From Streptomyces luteolus (lineage in GTDB: Bacteria; Actinomycetota; Actinomycetes; Streptomycetales; Streptomycetaceae): a stretch of 64,000 nt of DNA. Made by a program: the position numbers and the translations under genes. Within the stretch, counting starts at the first letter, position 1; each line of letters begins with the position of its first letter. Under the pieces are notes generated by a model. That model was not told where the DNA came from. It was given only the letters and a program-made list of their open reading frames with translations, and ran no database searches. The stretch lies in NCBI RefSeq assembly GCF_029968015.1, contig NZ_JASCIS010000016.1, forward strand, positions 1 through 64,000. Reading direction: 5' to 3'. Below are positions 8,658-17,631 of this stretch, piece after piece.

Positions 8658-8852
8658 ATGGCCAAGAGACTGATACGTGCAGTGGTTGCTGCCGCCGTTA
8701 TTGCTGCTGCCGCAGTGGGGGCTGTGGAGTCGACCGGGGGTAGCGGGGCGTCGGAGCTGTCGTCCCGCAACAGCGCCGCGTCCACCGATCCAGGCTGGGT
8801 GGCCCCCGCTGCGTCAGCTGACGACAGTGCCCTCGACCCGGGTTGGAACTGA
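8658..8852 (+). CDS. Small secreted peptide with two DPGW motifs
   Basis: A 64-aa protein. Lys3-Arg4 and Arg7 precede an uninterrupted Ala/Val/Ile segment (residues 8-23), a classic Sec signal or membrane anchor. The remaining 40 residues are Ser/Ala/Asp rich and carry DPGW twice, at 44-47 and 60-63, 16 residues apart; the second is followed only by Asn, so the mature C terminus is LDPGWN. The ATG follows AAGTGAGGTTGCTC, a plausible ribosome-binding region. No Cys-rich lanthipeptide core or other known RiPP core is evident. The divergent LuxR-type gene and the coupled downstream gene suggest an exported signal or a ribosomally made precursor; I do not recognise the family with certainty. Confidence 0.7.
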   Translation: MAKRLIRAVVAAAVIAAAAVGAVESTGGSGASELSSRNSAASTDPGWVAPAASADDSALDPGWN

Positions 8853-8854
8853 GT

Positions 8855-9175
8855 ATGACTGTTCCGGAGGACACACGCTTCCGGCGTGAGATGGCGTCCG
8901 CCTATCGATCCGGGTGGCACTTCATCGACCTCGTCACGGCCCTTCCGGGTCCCGGCGATTCGTTGATGGTCACCCTCTTCGGTGAGCCGATCCTGGTCGT
9001 CCGGGACGACGAGGACGACGACGTGCGGGCCTTCCGCTGTCTGCGCAAGCCACGCGGGGCCCCGCAGCCGGTGCGGTGTGCCATCCGTTACGGAATGATC
9101 TTCGTCAACCTGGACCAGCGCGACCACGAGCTGGTCGAACCGGAAACCATCCCGGCCACCCCCCGCAGTGCCTGA
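8855..9175 (+). CDS. Degenerate Rieske-like domain protein
   Basis: A 106-aa protein starting at ATG 8855, two bases after the peptide stop (a TTG at 8843 would overlap the peptide gene). The segments GDSLMVTLFGEPILVVRDDEDD, VRAF and YGMIFVNLDQRD (three separate stretches, about residues 34-55, 57-60 and 79-90) follow the order seen in the N-terminal Rieske domain of ring-hydroxylating oxygenases. The cluster-binding part is collapsed: where CxH and CxxH ligands are expected there are C62-L-R64 and C75-A-I-R78. It should not bind a normal [2Fe-2S] cluster. It could be a structural remnant or a repurposed binding protein for the adjacent peptide. The Rieske comparison is by eye. Confidence 0.6.
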   Translation: MTVPEDTRFRREMASAYRSGWHFIDLVTALPGPGDSLMVTLFGEPILVVRDDEDDDVRAFRCLRKPRGAPQPVRCAIRYGMIFVNLDQRDHELVEPETIPATPRSA

Positions 9176-9220
9176 CGCGATTCCCCCGTCGTCAAAAGAT
9201 CGCCCAGGCGCTTCCCCCCG

Positions 9221-9261
9221 CAGCGGCGTCATCGTGAACCTGGATCACGGTGGCGCCGCTG
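9221..9261. terminator. Bidirectional terminator hairpin
   Basis: An approximately 17-bp stem with two G-T pairs (CAGCGGCG at 9221-9228 against CGCCGCTG at 9254-9261, continuing inward) and a 7-nt loop. It separates the convergent Rieske-like and PPOX genes. Confidence 0.7.
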
Positions 9262-9276
9262 TGCGTTTCCCTGCGC

Positions 9277-9708
9277 CTACGGGCTCTCCGGGGCCTCGCG
9301 CAGCGCCCTGCTGCCCAGCGCCTTCGTGAGCGTGATCTCGATGAGCACCCGGTTCGGGTTCGGCGAGGGTGTCCGCTCGTACCGCTCCGCGTAGCGGCGC
9401 TCCGCGTCGGCGATCGCCTCCGGTTCCGTACGGATACGGGCCCGGCCCTCCAGCGTCGCCCACAGGCGCCCCGCGAACTGGCAGGCGGCGGCCGGAGTGC
9501 CGTCCGCGCCCCCCGCCAGGATGTTGCGGACCTTCTTGCTGGACTTGCTGCTGATGACGCGGGCGACCCCCGCCTCCGGGTCGTACGTGACGCCCACCGG
9601 GGCGACGTGCGGAGTGCCGTCGGGGCGCAGGGTCGTCAAGGTGCACACATGCCGTTCCCGCCAGAAGCTGAGGTAGGCGGAACCGGGGTCGCGGGGGTCT
9701 ATGGCCAT
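9277..9708 (-). CDS. PPOX-class F420/flavin-dependent oxidoreductase family protein
   Basis: A 143-aa split-barrel protein of the pyridoxamine-phosphate-oxidase-like superfamily. Typical elements are HVCTLTTLRPDGTPHVAPVG at the N terminus (residues about 20-39), then SSKSSKKVRNI for the phosphate-binding turn and a late RVLIEITLTKALG strand. Actinobacterial members of this size usually use F420 or FMN, but cofactor and substrate cannot be assigned. It is transcribed divergently from clpB; its start at 9708 is only 36 bp from the clpB HAIR element, so HspR could affect both. Confidence 0.8.
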   Translation of the reverse strand: MAIDPRDPGSAYLSFWRERHVCTLTTLRPDGTPHVAPVGVTYDPEAGVARVISSKSSKKVRNILAGGADGTPAAACQFAGRLWATLEGRARIRTEPEAIADAERRYAERYERTPSPNPNRVLIEITLTKALGSRALREAPESP

Positions 9709-9743
9709 GCGTGGAAATCTATCCCCCGCCGCACGCCTCCGGA

Positions 9744-9764
9744 GTTGAGTGGAATAGACTCAAC
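9744..9764 (+). promoter_or_regulatory. HAIR operator upstream of clpB
   Basis: GTTGAGT-N7-ACTCAAC is a perfect 7-bp inverted repeat and differs from the HAIR consensus only at the outermost base of each arm. It sits 105 bp upstream of the clpB start, consistent with the known HspR control of clpB in Streptomyces. Confidence 0.88.
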
Positions 9765-9779
9765 TTTATGCACGTTGGC

Positions 9780-9820
9780 GAAGTCAGTATGAAGTCAGTA
9801 TGAAGTCAGTATGAAGTCAG
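9780..9820 (+). repeat. 11-bp tandem repeat in the clpB leader
   Basis: The unit GAAGTCAGTAT occurs three times at 9780, 9791 and 9802, and a fourth partial copy GAAGTCAG starts at 9813. The array lies between the HAIR element and the ribosome-binding site of clpB, so it is likely to be transcribed as part of the leader. It is unusually AT-rich for this genome. Confidence 0.95.
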
Positions 9821-9868
9821 CGTGCTGGAGTGGTACGAGCTGGTCGGAGCCAAGGAGGTAGCGCGCAC

Positions 9869-12475
<2,607 letters not shown>

Positions 12476-12608
12476 GGGGCTCGGAGTAAACGGAGTAAGG
12501 GGCGCGGACCCCGAAGTTCGGCTCGTGGCGGATCGCCGTCGCCAAGGGTTGCGGCGACCCGCCGTCGATGGTGGAGGATGGGCGAATCCGTACGAAGGGA
12601 AATACACG

Positions 12609-13145
12609 GTGAGCATCGACCCGTCCTCGATTCCGAACTTCGGGGGCCAGCAGGAACCGCAGGCCGAAGGACCGGCGGGCCCCGTCGTCCCCGATCAGGA
12701 CCTGGTGAAGCAGCTCCTGGACCAGATGGAGCTCAAGCACGTCGTCGACGACGAGGGCGACCTCGCGGCGCCGTGGGAGAACTTCCGCACGTACTTCATG
12801 TTCCGCGGCGAGGGCGACCAGCAGGTCTTCTCGGTGCGGACGTTCTACGACCGGCCGCACCCGATCGAGTCCAAGGCGCAGATCCTCGACGCCGTGGACG
12901 AGTGGAACCGCCGCACCCTGTGGCCCAAGGTCTACACCCACACCCACGAGGAGGAGGGCGGCCCGACCACCGTCCGCATCGTGGGCGAGGCGCAGATGCT
13001 GATCGGCACCGGCGTCAGCCTGGAGCACTTCGTGTCCTCCACGGTCAGCTGGGTGCGGGCCGCGATCGAGTTCGAGCGCTGGCTCGTCGAGCACCTCGGC
13101 CTGGTCGAGGATGTCGACTCGGCGGAGAAGCCGGACGACGAGTAG
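12609..13145 (+). CDS. YbjN-domain protein
   Basis: A 178-aa cytoplasmic protein with the YbjN/type-III-chaperone-like fold: FRTYFMFRGEGDQQVFSVRT then LDAVDEWNRRTLWPKVYTH and a final helical segment. Function of the family is not established. GTG 12609 (VSIDPSSIPNFGG) has a GAAGGGA element upstream; the open frame before it is Arg-rich and unlikely to be coding. The order clpB - ybjN - aminotransferase is, from memory, the usual Streptomyces one. Confidence 0.85.
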   Translation: MSIDPSSIPNFGGQQEPQAEGPAGPVVPDQDLVKQLLDQMELKHVVDDEGDLAAPWENFRTYFMFRGEGDQQVFSVRTFYDRPHPIESKAQILDAVDEWNRRTLWPKVYTHTHEEEGGPTTVRIVGEAQMLIGTGVSLEHFVSSTVSWVRAAIEFERWLVEHLGLVEDVDSAEKPDDE

Positions 13146-13220
13146 CGCTCGGACCACCGCCACGGTCACAGCGGCATACGGGCCGGAGCCGGAGTCACCG
13201 GATACGTCCCGTACGCCAGA

Positions 13221-13274
13221 GAGAGCCCGGCCAGGGCCGCCACCACCAGGGTGGCGTGCACCGGCCGGGCTCTC
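13221..13274. terminator. Bidirectional terminator between ybjN and the aminotransferase
   Basis: Outer 12-bp arms GAGAGCCCGGCC (13221-13232) and GGCCGGGCTCTC (13263-13274) enclose a second hairpin formed by GCCAC/GTGGC. It lies between convergent genes. Confidence 0.8.
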
Positions 13275-13333
13275 GCCGTTTCCGCCGCGCCCGCACCCGC
13301 GCCCGCGCCCGAGGCCGTGACCGGCCCCGGCCC

Positions 13334-14494
13334 TCAGAGCCGCTTCAGACGGGACACCGCGTCCTCCAGCACCGGGATGCGCTTGCAGAAGGCGAAGCGG
13401 ACCTGGCTTTGCCCGGCCTCCGGGGCGTCGTAGAAGACGGAGTTGGGGACGGCCACCACGCCGCAGCGCTCCGGGAGTGCGCGGCAGAAGGCGAGGGCGT
13501 CCTTCTCGCCGAGGGCGGCGACATCCGTGGTGATGAAGTACGTCCCCTGAGGGCGGTAGACGTCGAAGCCCGCTTCCGCGAGCCCACCCGCGAGCAGGTC
13601 GCGCTTGGCGCCCAGGTCGTCGCGGAACTCGGTGAAGTAGCTGTTCGGCAGCCGCAGTGCCTCGGCCACCGCGTACTGGAACGGTCCCGCAGAGACGTAC
13701 GTCAGGAACTGCTTGGCCGTACGGACTGCCGTCAGCAAGGGAGCGACAGCTGTTACCCAGCCAACCTTCCACCCCGTGAACGAGAAGGTCTTGCCGGACG
13801 AGGAGATCGAGACCGTGCGCTCGCGCATCCCGGGGAGGGAGATGAGCGGGATGTGCTCGCCGTCGAAGACCAGGTGCTCGTAGACCTCGTCGGTGACGAC
13901 GATCAGGTCCCGCTCGACCGCGAGCTCGGCGATGGCCGTGAGCTCGTCGCGAGTCAGGACCATGCCGGTCGGGTTGTGCGGGGAGTTGAGGAGGAGCAGG
14001 CGGGTGCGGTCGGTGACGGCGTCGCGCAGCGCGTCGAGGTCGGGGCGGAAGTCGGGGGCGCGCAGGGTCAGCGGGACGCGCTTGCCGCCGGCCATCGCGA
14101 TGCCCGCGGCGTACGAGTCGTAGTACGGCTCGAAGGCGATGACCTCGTCGCCCGGTTCGAGCAGCGCCAGCATCGTGGCCGCGAGGGCCTCGGTCGCGCC
14201 CGCGGTGACCAGGACCTCGGTGTCGGGGTCGAAGGTCAGGCCGTAGAAGCGCTGCTGGTGCTCGGCGATCGCGGTGCGCAGTTCCGGAATGCCGGGGCCC
14301 GGCGGGTACTGGTTGCCGCGGCCGTCGCGCAGGGCTCGCACTGCCGCTTCCCTGACCTCCTCCGGGCCGTCGGTGTCCGGAAAGCCTTGCCCAAGGTTGA
14401 TCGCCCCGGTCTTCACCGCCAGCGCCGACATCTCCGCGAAGATCGTCGTGCCGAATCCGTCCAGCCTGCGGTTCAGCAGCGGCCTGTCGCCCAT
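13334..14494 (-). CDS. PLP-dependent class I/II aminotransferase (intact copy)
   Basis: A 386-aa fold-type I aminotransferase. Visible are NLGQGFPDTDGP near the N terminus, the substrate segment NQYPPGPG, SPHNPTG with the aspartate-aminotransferase-like Asn, and SSSGKTFSFTGWKVGW containing the PLP lysine. The substrate is probably an amino/keto acid of the DapC or kynurenine-aminotransferase type; not resolvable by eye. ATG 14494 (MGDRPLLNRRL) is preferred because the truncated copy at 20402 aligns from the same RPLLNRRL block. Residues 1 to about 250 are roughly 80 percent identical to that copy by eye, while only this copy has the 3' third. It therefore marks the left edge of an insertion. 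Confidence 0.9.
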   Translation of the reverse strand: MGDRPLLNRRLDGFGTTIFAEMSALAVKTGAINLGQGFPDTDGPEEVREAAVRALRDGRGNQYPPGPGIPELRTAIAEHQQRFYGLTFDPDTEVLVTAGATEALAATMLALLEPGDEVIAFEPYYDSYAAGIAMAGGKRVPLTLRAPDFRPDLDALRDAVTDRTRLLLLNSPHNPTGMVLTRDELTAIAELAVERDLIVVTDEVYEHLVFDGEHIPLISLPGMRERTVSISSSGKTFSFTGWKVGWVTAVAPLLTAVRTAKQFLTYVSAGPFQYAVAEALRLPNSYFTEFRDDLGAKRDLLAGGLAEAGFDVYRPQGTYFITTDVAALGEKDALAFCRALPERCGVVAVPNSVFYDAPEAGQSQVRFAFCKRIPVLEDAVSRLKRL

Positions 14495-14624
14495 GACCCA
14501 CCAGTCCTCGTTGTCGGTGCCGATTGCGTGGGGTTCATCTTCCCGGATGTGCCCTCGGTCCCGAAGATCGAGTCCATCGAGCACGGAGGGTAACTATCTG
14601 ATGGCGTGACCAGTTGATATCAGC

Positions 14625-15536
14625 ATGAACGCGGAACTAGTAGTAACGGACCGTGAAGGGCTTCTGTCGCGTTGGATCAAGCCGTCCAGCGACACGGAGG
14701 ACGAACAGCAGAAGCGTGCGGAGCGCATGGTGAAGGCTGCGGTGGATCGTTCACCGGTGGCAGCGAAGGCAAAGGTGTACGCGAAGGGCTCGTACCCCAA
14801 CAGCACCAATGTCCGGCGTGACAGCGACGTCGACATCGTCGTCGAGTGCTGCGAGGTCTACTTTCACGATGGAGCTGCGCCGTCGTCCTCAACCCCGAAG
14901 CAGCGTCGGCCGAAGAGTCTGTGGTGGCCACCCGAGGAGTGGCGTAGCACCGTGCATTCACTTCTGCAGGACCACTTCGGGCGTCAGCAAGTCGACGCTG
15001 ACCACAACGTCGCCTTCAACATCCCGGCTGTCGACGGCAGCCGTCCGAGCATCGACGTGGTGCCGAGCTACGAGTACCGCGCCTACCGTCGCCTCGATGG
15101 GGCGGGTGATCCGGCGATCGGAAGTCTGGTCTGGTGCAAGGACGGCAAGAAGATCGTCAACTGGCCGAAGCAGCAGCTCGTTAATGGCCGGAACAAGAAC
15201 ACCAGCACTGGGCACCGATACAAGAACATGGTGCGTGCCTTGAAGAACGCCGAGAACGAGCTGGTCCGGCTGGGGCGGGTGACGGAGCAGCCCTCGTACC
15301 TCATGGAGTGCCTCGTCTATAACGTCCCCGATCCCATCTTGAAGAGGGGGCACTCGCTGGACGACACCTTCCGCGCCGCGCTGACGCACCTGATCGAGGG
15401 CACGCTCAACGACGTGCACAAGTCATGGGCTGAGCCCAATGAGATCAAGCCGCTGTTCGGCGCCGGACAGAAGTGGAGCGTTGATGACGCGCACAAGCTG
15501 GTGGTTGAGACGTTCTATCTCCTCAACTACGTGTAG
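14625..15536 (+). CDS. CBASS CD-NTase (cyclic-oligonucleotide synthase)
   Basis: A 303-aa nucleotidyltransferase of the SMODS/CD-NTase family. The active site is complete: KGSYPNSTNVRRDSDVD puts Gly55-Ser56 in the GS motif and Asp68/Asp70 as metal ligands, with a third acidic residue in PSIDVVP (Asp144). On phage infection such enzymes make a cyclic di- or trinucleotide that activates the partner effector; the product here cannot be predicted. The next gene begins 6 bp downstream and encodes a Cap15-type effector, giving a minimal type I CBASS without Cap2/Cap3 ancillary genes. Base composition is lower in GC than the flanking core genes. Confidence 0.88.
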   Translation: MNAELVVTDREGLLSRWIKPSSDTEDEQQKRAERMVKAAVDRSPVAAKAKVYAKGSYPNSTNVRRDSDVDIVVECCEVYFHDGAAPSSSTPKQRRPKSLWWPPEEWRSTVHSLLQDHFGRQQVDADHNVAFNIPAVDGSRPSIDVVPSYEYRAYRRLDGAGDPAIGSLVWCKDGKKIVNWPKQQLVNGRNKNTSTGHRYKNMVRALKNAENELVRLGRVTEQPSYLMECLVYNVPDPILKRGHSLDDTFRAALTHLIEGTLNDVHKSWAEPNEIKPLFGAGQKWSVDDAHKLVVETFYLLNYV

Positions 15537-15542
15537 CCGCGC

Positions 15543-16190
15543 ATGAAGCCGGCCAGTCTCATACGCGGAGGGGCCACCGCGGCTGCGGTCGCTTACGCCC
15601 TGGTCCTCGTGCTCATCGGGATACGTCCCGATGAGCAGATCCGGTACATCACCGCGTACCTCCCCGTCGTGATTGGCCTCGCCGTGGTGGTGTTCGACCG
15701 GTGGATGTGGCGTTGGCCCGGCATCCATCGGCTGGTCGGTCGGCCCCGCCTCGACGGAACCTGGCATGTCGAACTGCGGCCGCACCCGGACAGCCGTATC
15801 CCGCGCGGCGGTAATCGCGGGCCGATCCACGCCTACATGCTCATTGAGCAGACCTACTGGTCGCTGCATGCGGTGCTCATGACGGCCGAAAGCTCTTCTT
15901 CGTCCCGGACGGCAGCGGTCCGCGGGAACCAGGGGTCTCAGCGGCACGTCCTGGAGTTCGTCTACGGCAATGAGCCGCGCTTGGAGCACCAGCCGCGGAG
16001 CCGGAGCCACACCGGGACCTGCCTGCTCACGATTACCGAGCGCATCCCGCAGACGCTGTCCGGACGCTACTGGACCGACCGCCTCACCATGGGTGACATG
16101 GACCTGACTTATCTGGACAGGGCAACGACGTACGCGTCGTTCTCCGCGGTGCAGCAGGTTCACCCTGACGTCGGTGTCCCGCCCGAGTGA
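15543..16190 (+). CDS. Cap15-like CBASS membrane effector (2TM plus beta domain)
   Basis: A 215-aa protein with two transmembrane helices (about residues 11-28 and 36-52) followed by a beta-strand-rich cytosolic domain beginning LVGRPRLDGTWHVEL and ending with TLSGRYWTDRLTMGDMDLTY. This is the architecture of the SMODS-associated 2TM beta-rich effector, Cap15, in which cyclic-nucleotide binding to the beta barrel triggers oligomerisation and inner-membrane disruption. The gene has no clear ribosome-binding site and starts 6 bp after the CD-NTase stop, so translational coupling is likely. Assignment rests on topology and context. Confidence 0.78.
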   Translation: MKPASLIRGGATAAAVAYALVLVLIGIRPDEQIRYITAYLPVVIGLAVVVFDRWMWRWPGIHRLVGRPRLDGTWHVELRPHPDSRIPRGGNRGPIHAYMLIEQTYWSLHAVLMTAESSSSSRTAAVRGNQGSQRHVLEFVYGNEPRLEHQPRSRSHTGTCLLTITERIPQTLSGRYWTDRLTMGDMDLTYLDRATTYASFSAVQQVHPDVGVPPE

Positions 16191-16298
16191 CGGGTTCAGG
16201 TGGCCGAGGAGCCGTTGAAGGGCTCGAAGGCGATTGACCTCGCCAGCCCCGTTCGGAGATGCCGCGGCTCAGTGGGTTGTTGCCGCGCCCGTCTGGAG

Positions 16299-16332
16299 TC
16301 CGTCCAGCCTTCGATTCAGCAATGGCCTGGCG
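16299..16332 (-). repeat. Remnant of the aminotransferase 5' end (possible attachment site)
   Basis: This 34-bp stretch matches the 5' end of the intact aminotransferase (14456-14489) at 29 of 34 positions by hand alignment, and in the minus frame still encodes RPLLNRRLDG. Similarity stops on both sides. It lies between the stops of the convergent Cap15-like and HsdS genes, at the junction of the two defence modules. Confidence 0.65.
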
Positions 16333-16347
16333 TTCCTCACAGAGTTC

Positions 16348-17631
16348 TCATGGATTCTGCGGGGACCATCCCGACGTGTGACCGTTCGTGGACTCGCGCG
16401 GCTGCGGGATCTCAGGGGGCTGCAGGTATTCCTCGTTGAGCTCCGGCTCCCGATCCAGGACAACATCGGCCTTCGCCGAGATGTCGCGTAGGAGCGCTCC
16501 CTTCAGGTCATGCAGGGTCGCAATCTTGGAGACGAGCTGCCTTGCGACGGAGTGCAGCGGGTCGGCAATTGTGTGGAAGTGGGCGCGGGTTGTGGAGTCG
16601 GGCCAGGTGACGCTCAGAGAAGAGACAGCACGCGCGGAGATCTCCCGGGCGTTTCGTCCCTGAGCCGCCTGCGCGATGTCGCTGCTCCGGCTCCTCAGCT
16701 CGTGGAGCAGCCACCAGACGTCTGCTTCCTCAACAGGCCGCACCGCCAGTACACCTCTGGTGGGTGTCGCGGGGTGCTGAGTCACGGCGATGTGCGCGCC
16801 GTCGGGGCGGGTGCTCAACATGAAGGTGCCGGGTGGCCACACTTCGGGGGCGTCAGCTGGACTGCTCAGACGAAACCGCTCCACATGGGGCACCGTGAGG
16901 TCGAGTAGGTCGGTCGGGGTGATCGCGTCGACGCCGAGTTCATTCGAGCGGGGGGCGAGCGAACGCGCCGAACCTGTACCCGTCCTCGCCTTGGCGACTT
17001 CGCGAAGCGGCTTCTCCCACGCCGCAATTGAGGACCAGTCGTCGTGGATCGCGTCGGCCAGTTCCATTGCGTCGCGCGCGGTCTCCCCGTAGATGTTGAT
17101 CAACTTCTCCAGGCGGCCGAAAGTCCGGTGGTACGTGGCGATCACGTCTGGCGGAGGGAGCGGGAACCGCATGCGGCGGAGCGTATCCAGGCTCACGGTG
17201 GGCTCGACGTGTGCCGTCACATCCTCGTCGATCCGCGCCTTCGCCGCGGGAGTCTGCAGCCAGATCTGAAGCCATCTCACGACGTGTGGGTCCGAGCGGA
17301 TGATGCCGATGGACCTGGACGCGGTCCACCCTGCGTACTCTGCGGGGACGATTGCCGCGTGGCCTGCCCGTCTGACGAGTACGACGGCCAGGTCGCCCTC
17401 CTTGAGGGCCGCCCGGTTGGGACTAGTGTCCTTTGGGCCTCGCTCGCCGGTTCGAGGCGAGTGGATCCTTCCGCCTCTGACATGCGTCGAGCTCACGATG
17501 CCTGCCTGTCCGGGGGCGTCGTCGTCGAGAGCGCCGGACGTGGTGTACATGTCCTTCGGGTGGAAGTCAGCGATGGCGGTTGCTTGCCAGGCTTCCGTAT
17601 TGATGCTGTAGCTGTGGGCAGGCGAGGCCAT
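16348..17631 (-). CDS. hsdS: Type I restriction-modification specificity subunit-like protein (HsdS)
   Basis: A 427-aa protein with two target-recognition-like halves separated by helical conserved regions: the first half contains GLRRMRFPLPPPDVIATYHR-type sequence (around residues 175-200) and the second ends with a coiled segment, LVSKIATLHDLKGALLRDIS. These long helices are the spacer of HsdS proteins and dock the methylase. ATG 17631 shares one base with the stop of the upstream methylase gene. The S subunit defines the recognised DNA sequence. No hsdR is nearby, so the pair probably methylates without cutting unless a restriction subunit acts in trans. Confidence 0.75.
   Translation of the reverse strand: MASPAHSYSINTEAWQATAIADFHPKDMYTTSGALDDDAPGQAGIVSSTHVRGGRIHSPRTGERGPKDTSPNRAALKEGDLAVVLVRRAGHAAIVPAEYAGWTASRSIGIIRSDPHVVRWLQIWLQTPAAKARIDEDVTAHVEPTVSLDTLRRMRFPLPPPDVIATYHRTFGRLEKLINIYGETARDAMELADAIHDDWSSIAAWEKPLREVAKARTGTGSARSLAPRSNELGVDAITPTDLLDLTVPHVERFRLSSPADAPEVWPPGTFMLSTRPDGAHIAVTQHPATPTRGVLAVRPVEEADVWWLLHELRSRSSDIAQAAQGRNAREISARAVSSLSVTWPDSTTRAHFHTIADPLHSVARQLVSKIATLHDLKGALLRDISAKADVVLDREPELNEEYLQPPEIPQPRESTNGHTSGWSPQNP

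Noticed and set aside
8658..8852. Lanthipeptide, lasso or thiopeptide precursor
   Set aside because: No Cys residues, no cyclase, dehydratase, asparagine-synthetase-like or leader-peptidase genes nearby, and the N terminus looks like a secretion signal rather than a leader.
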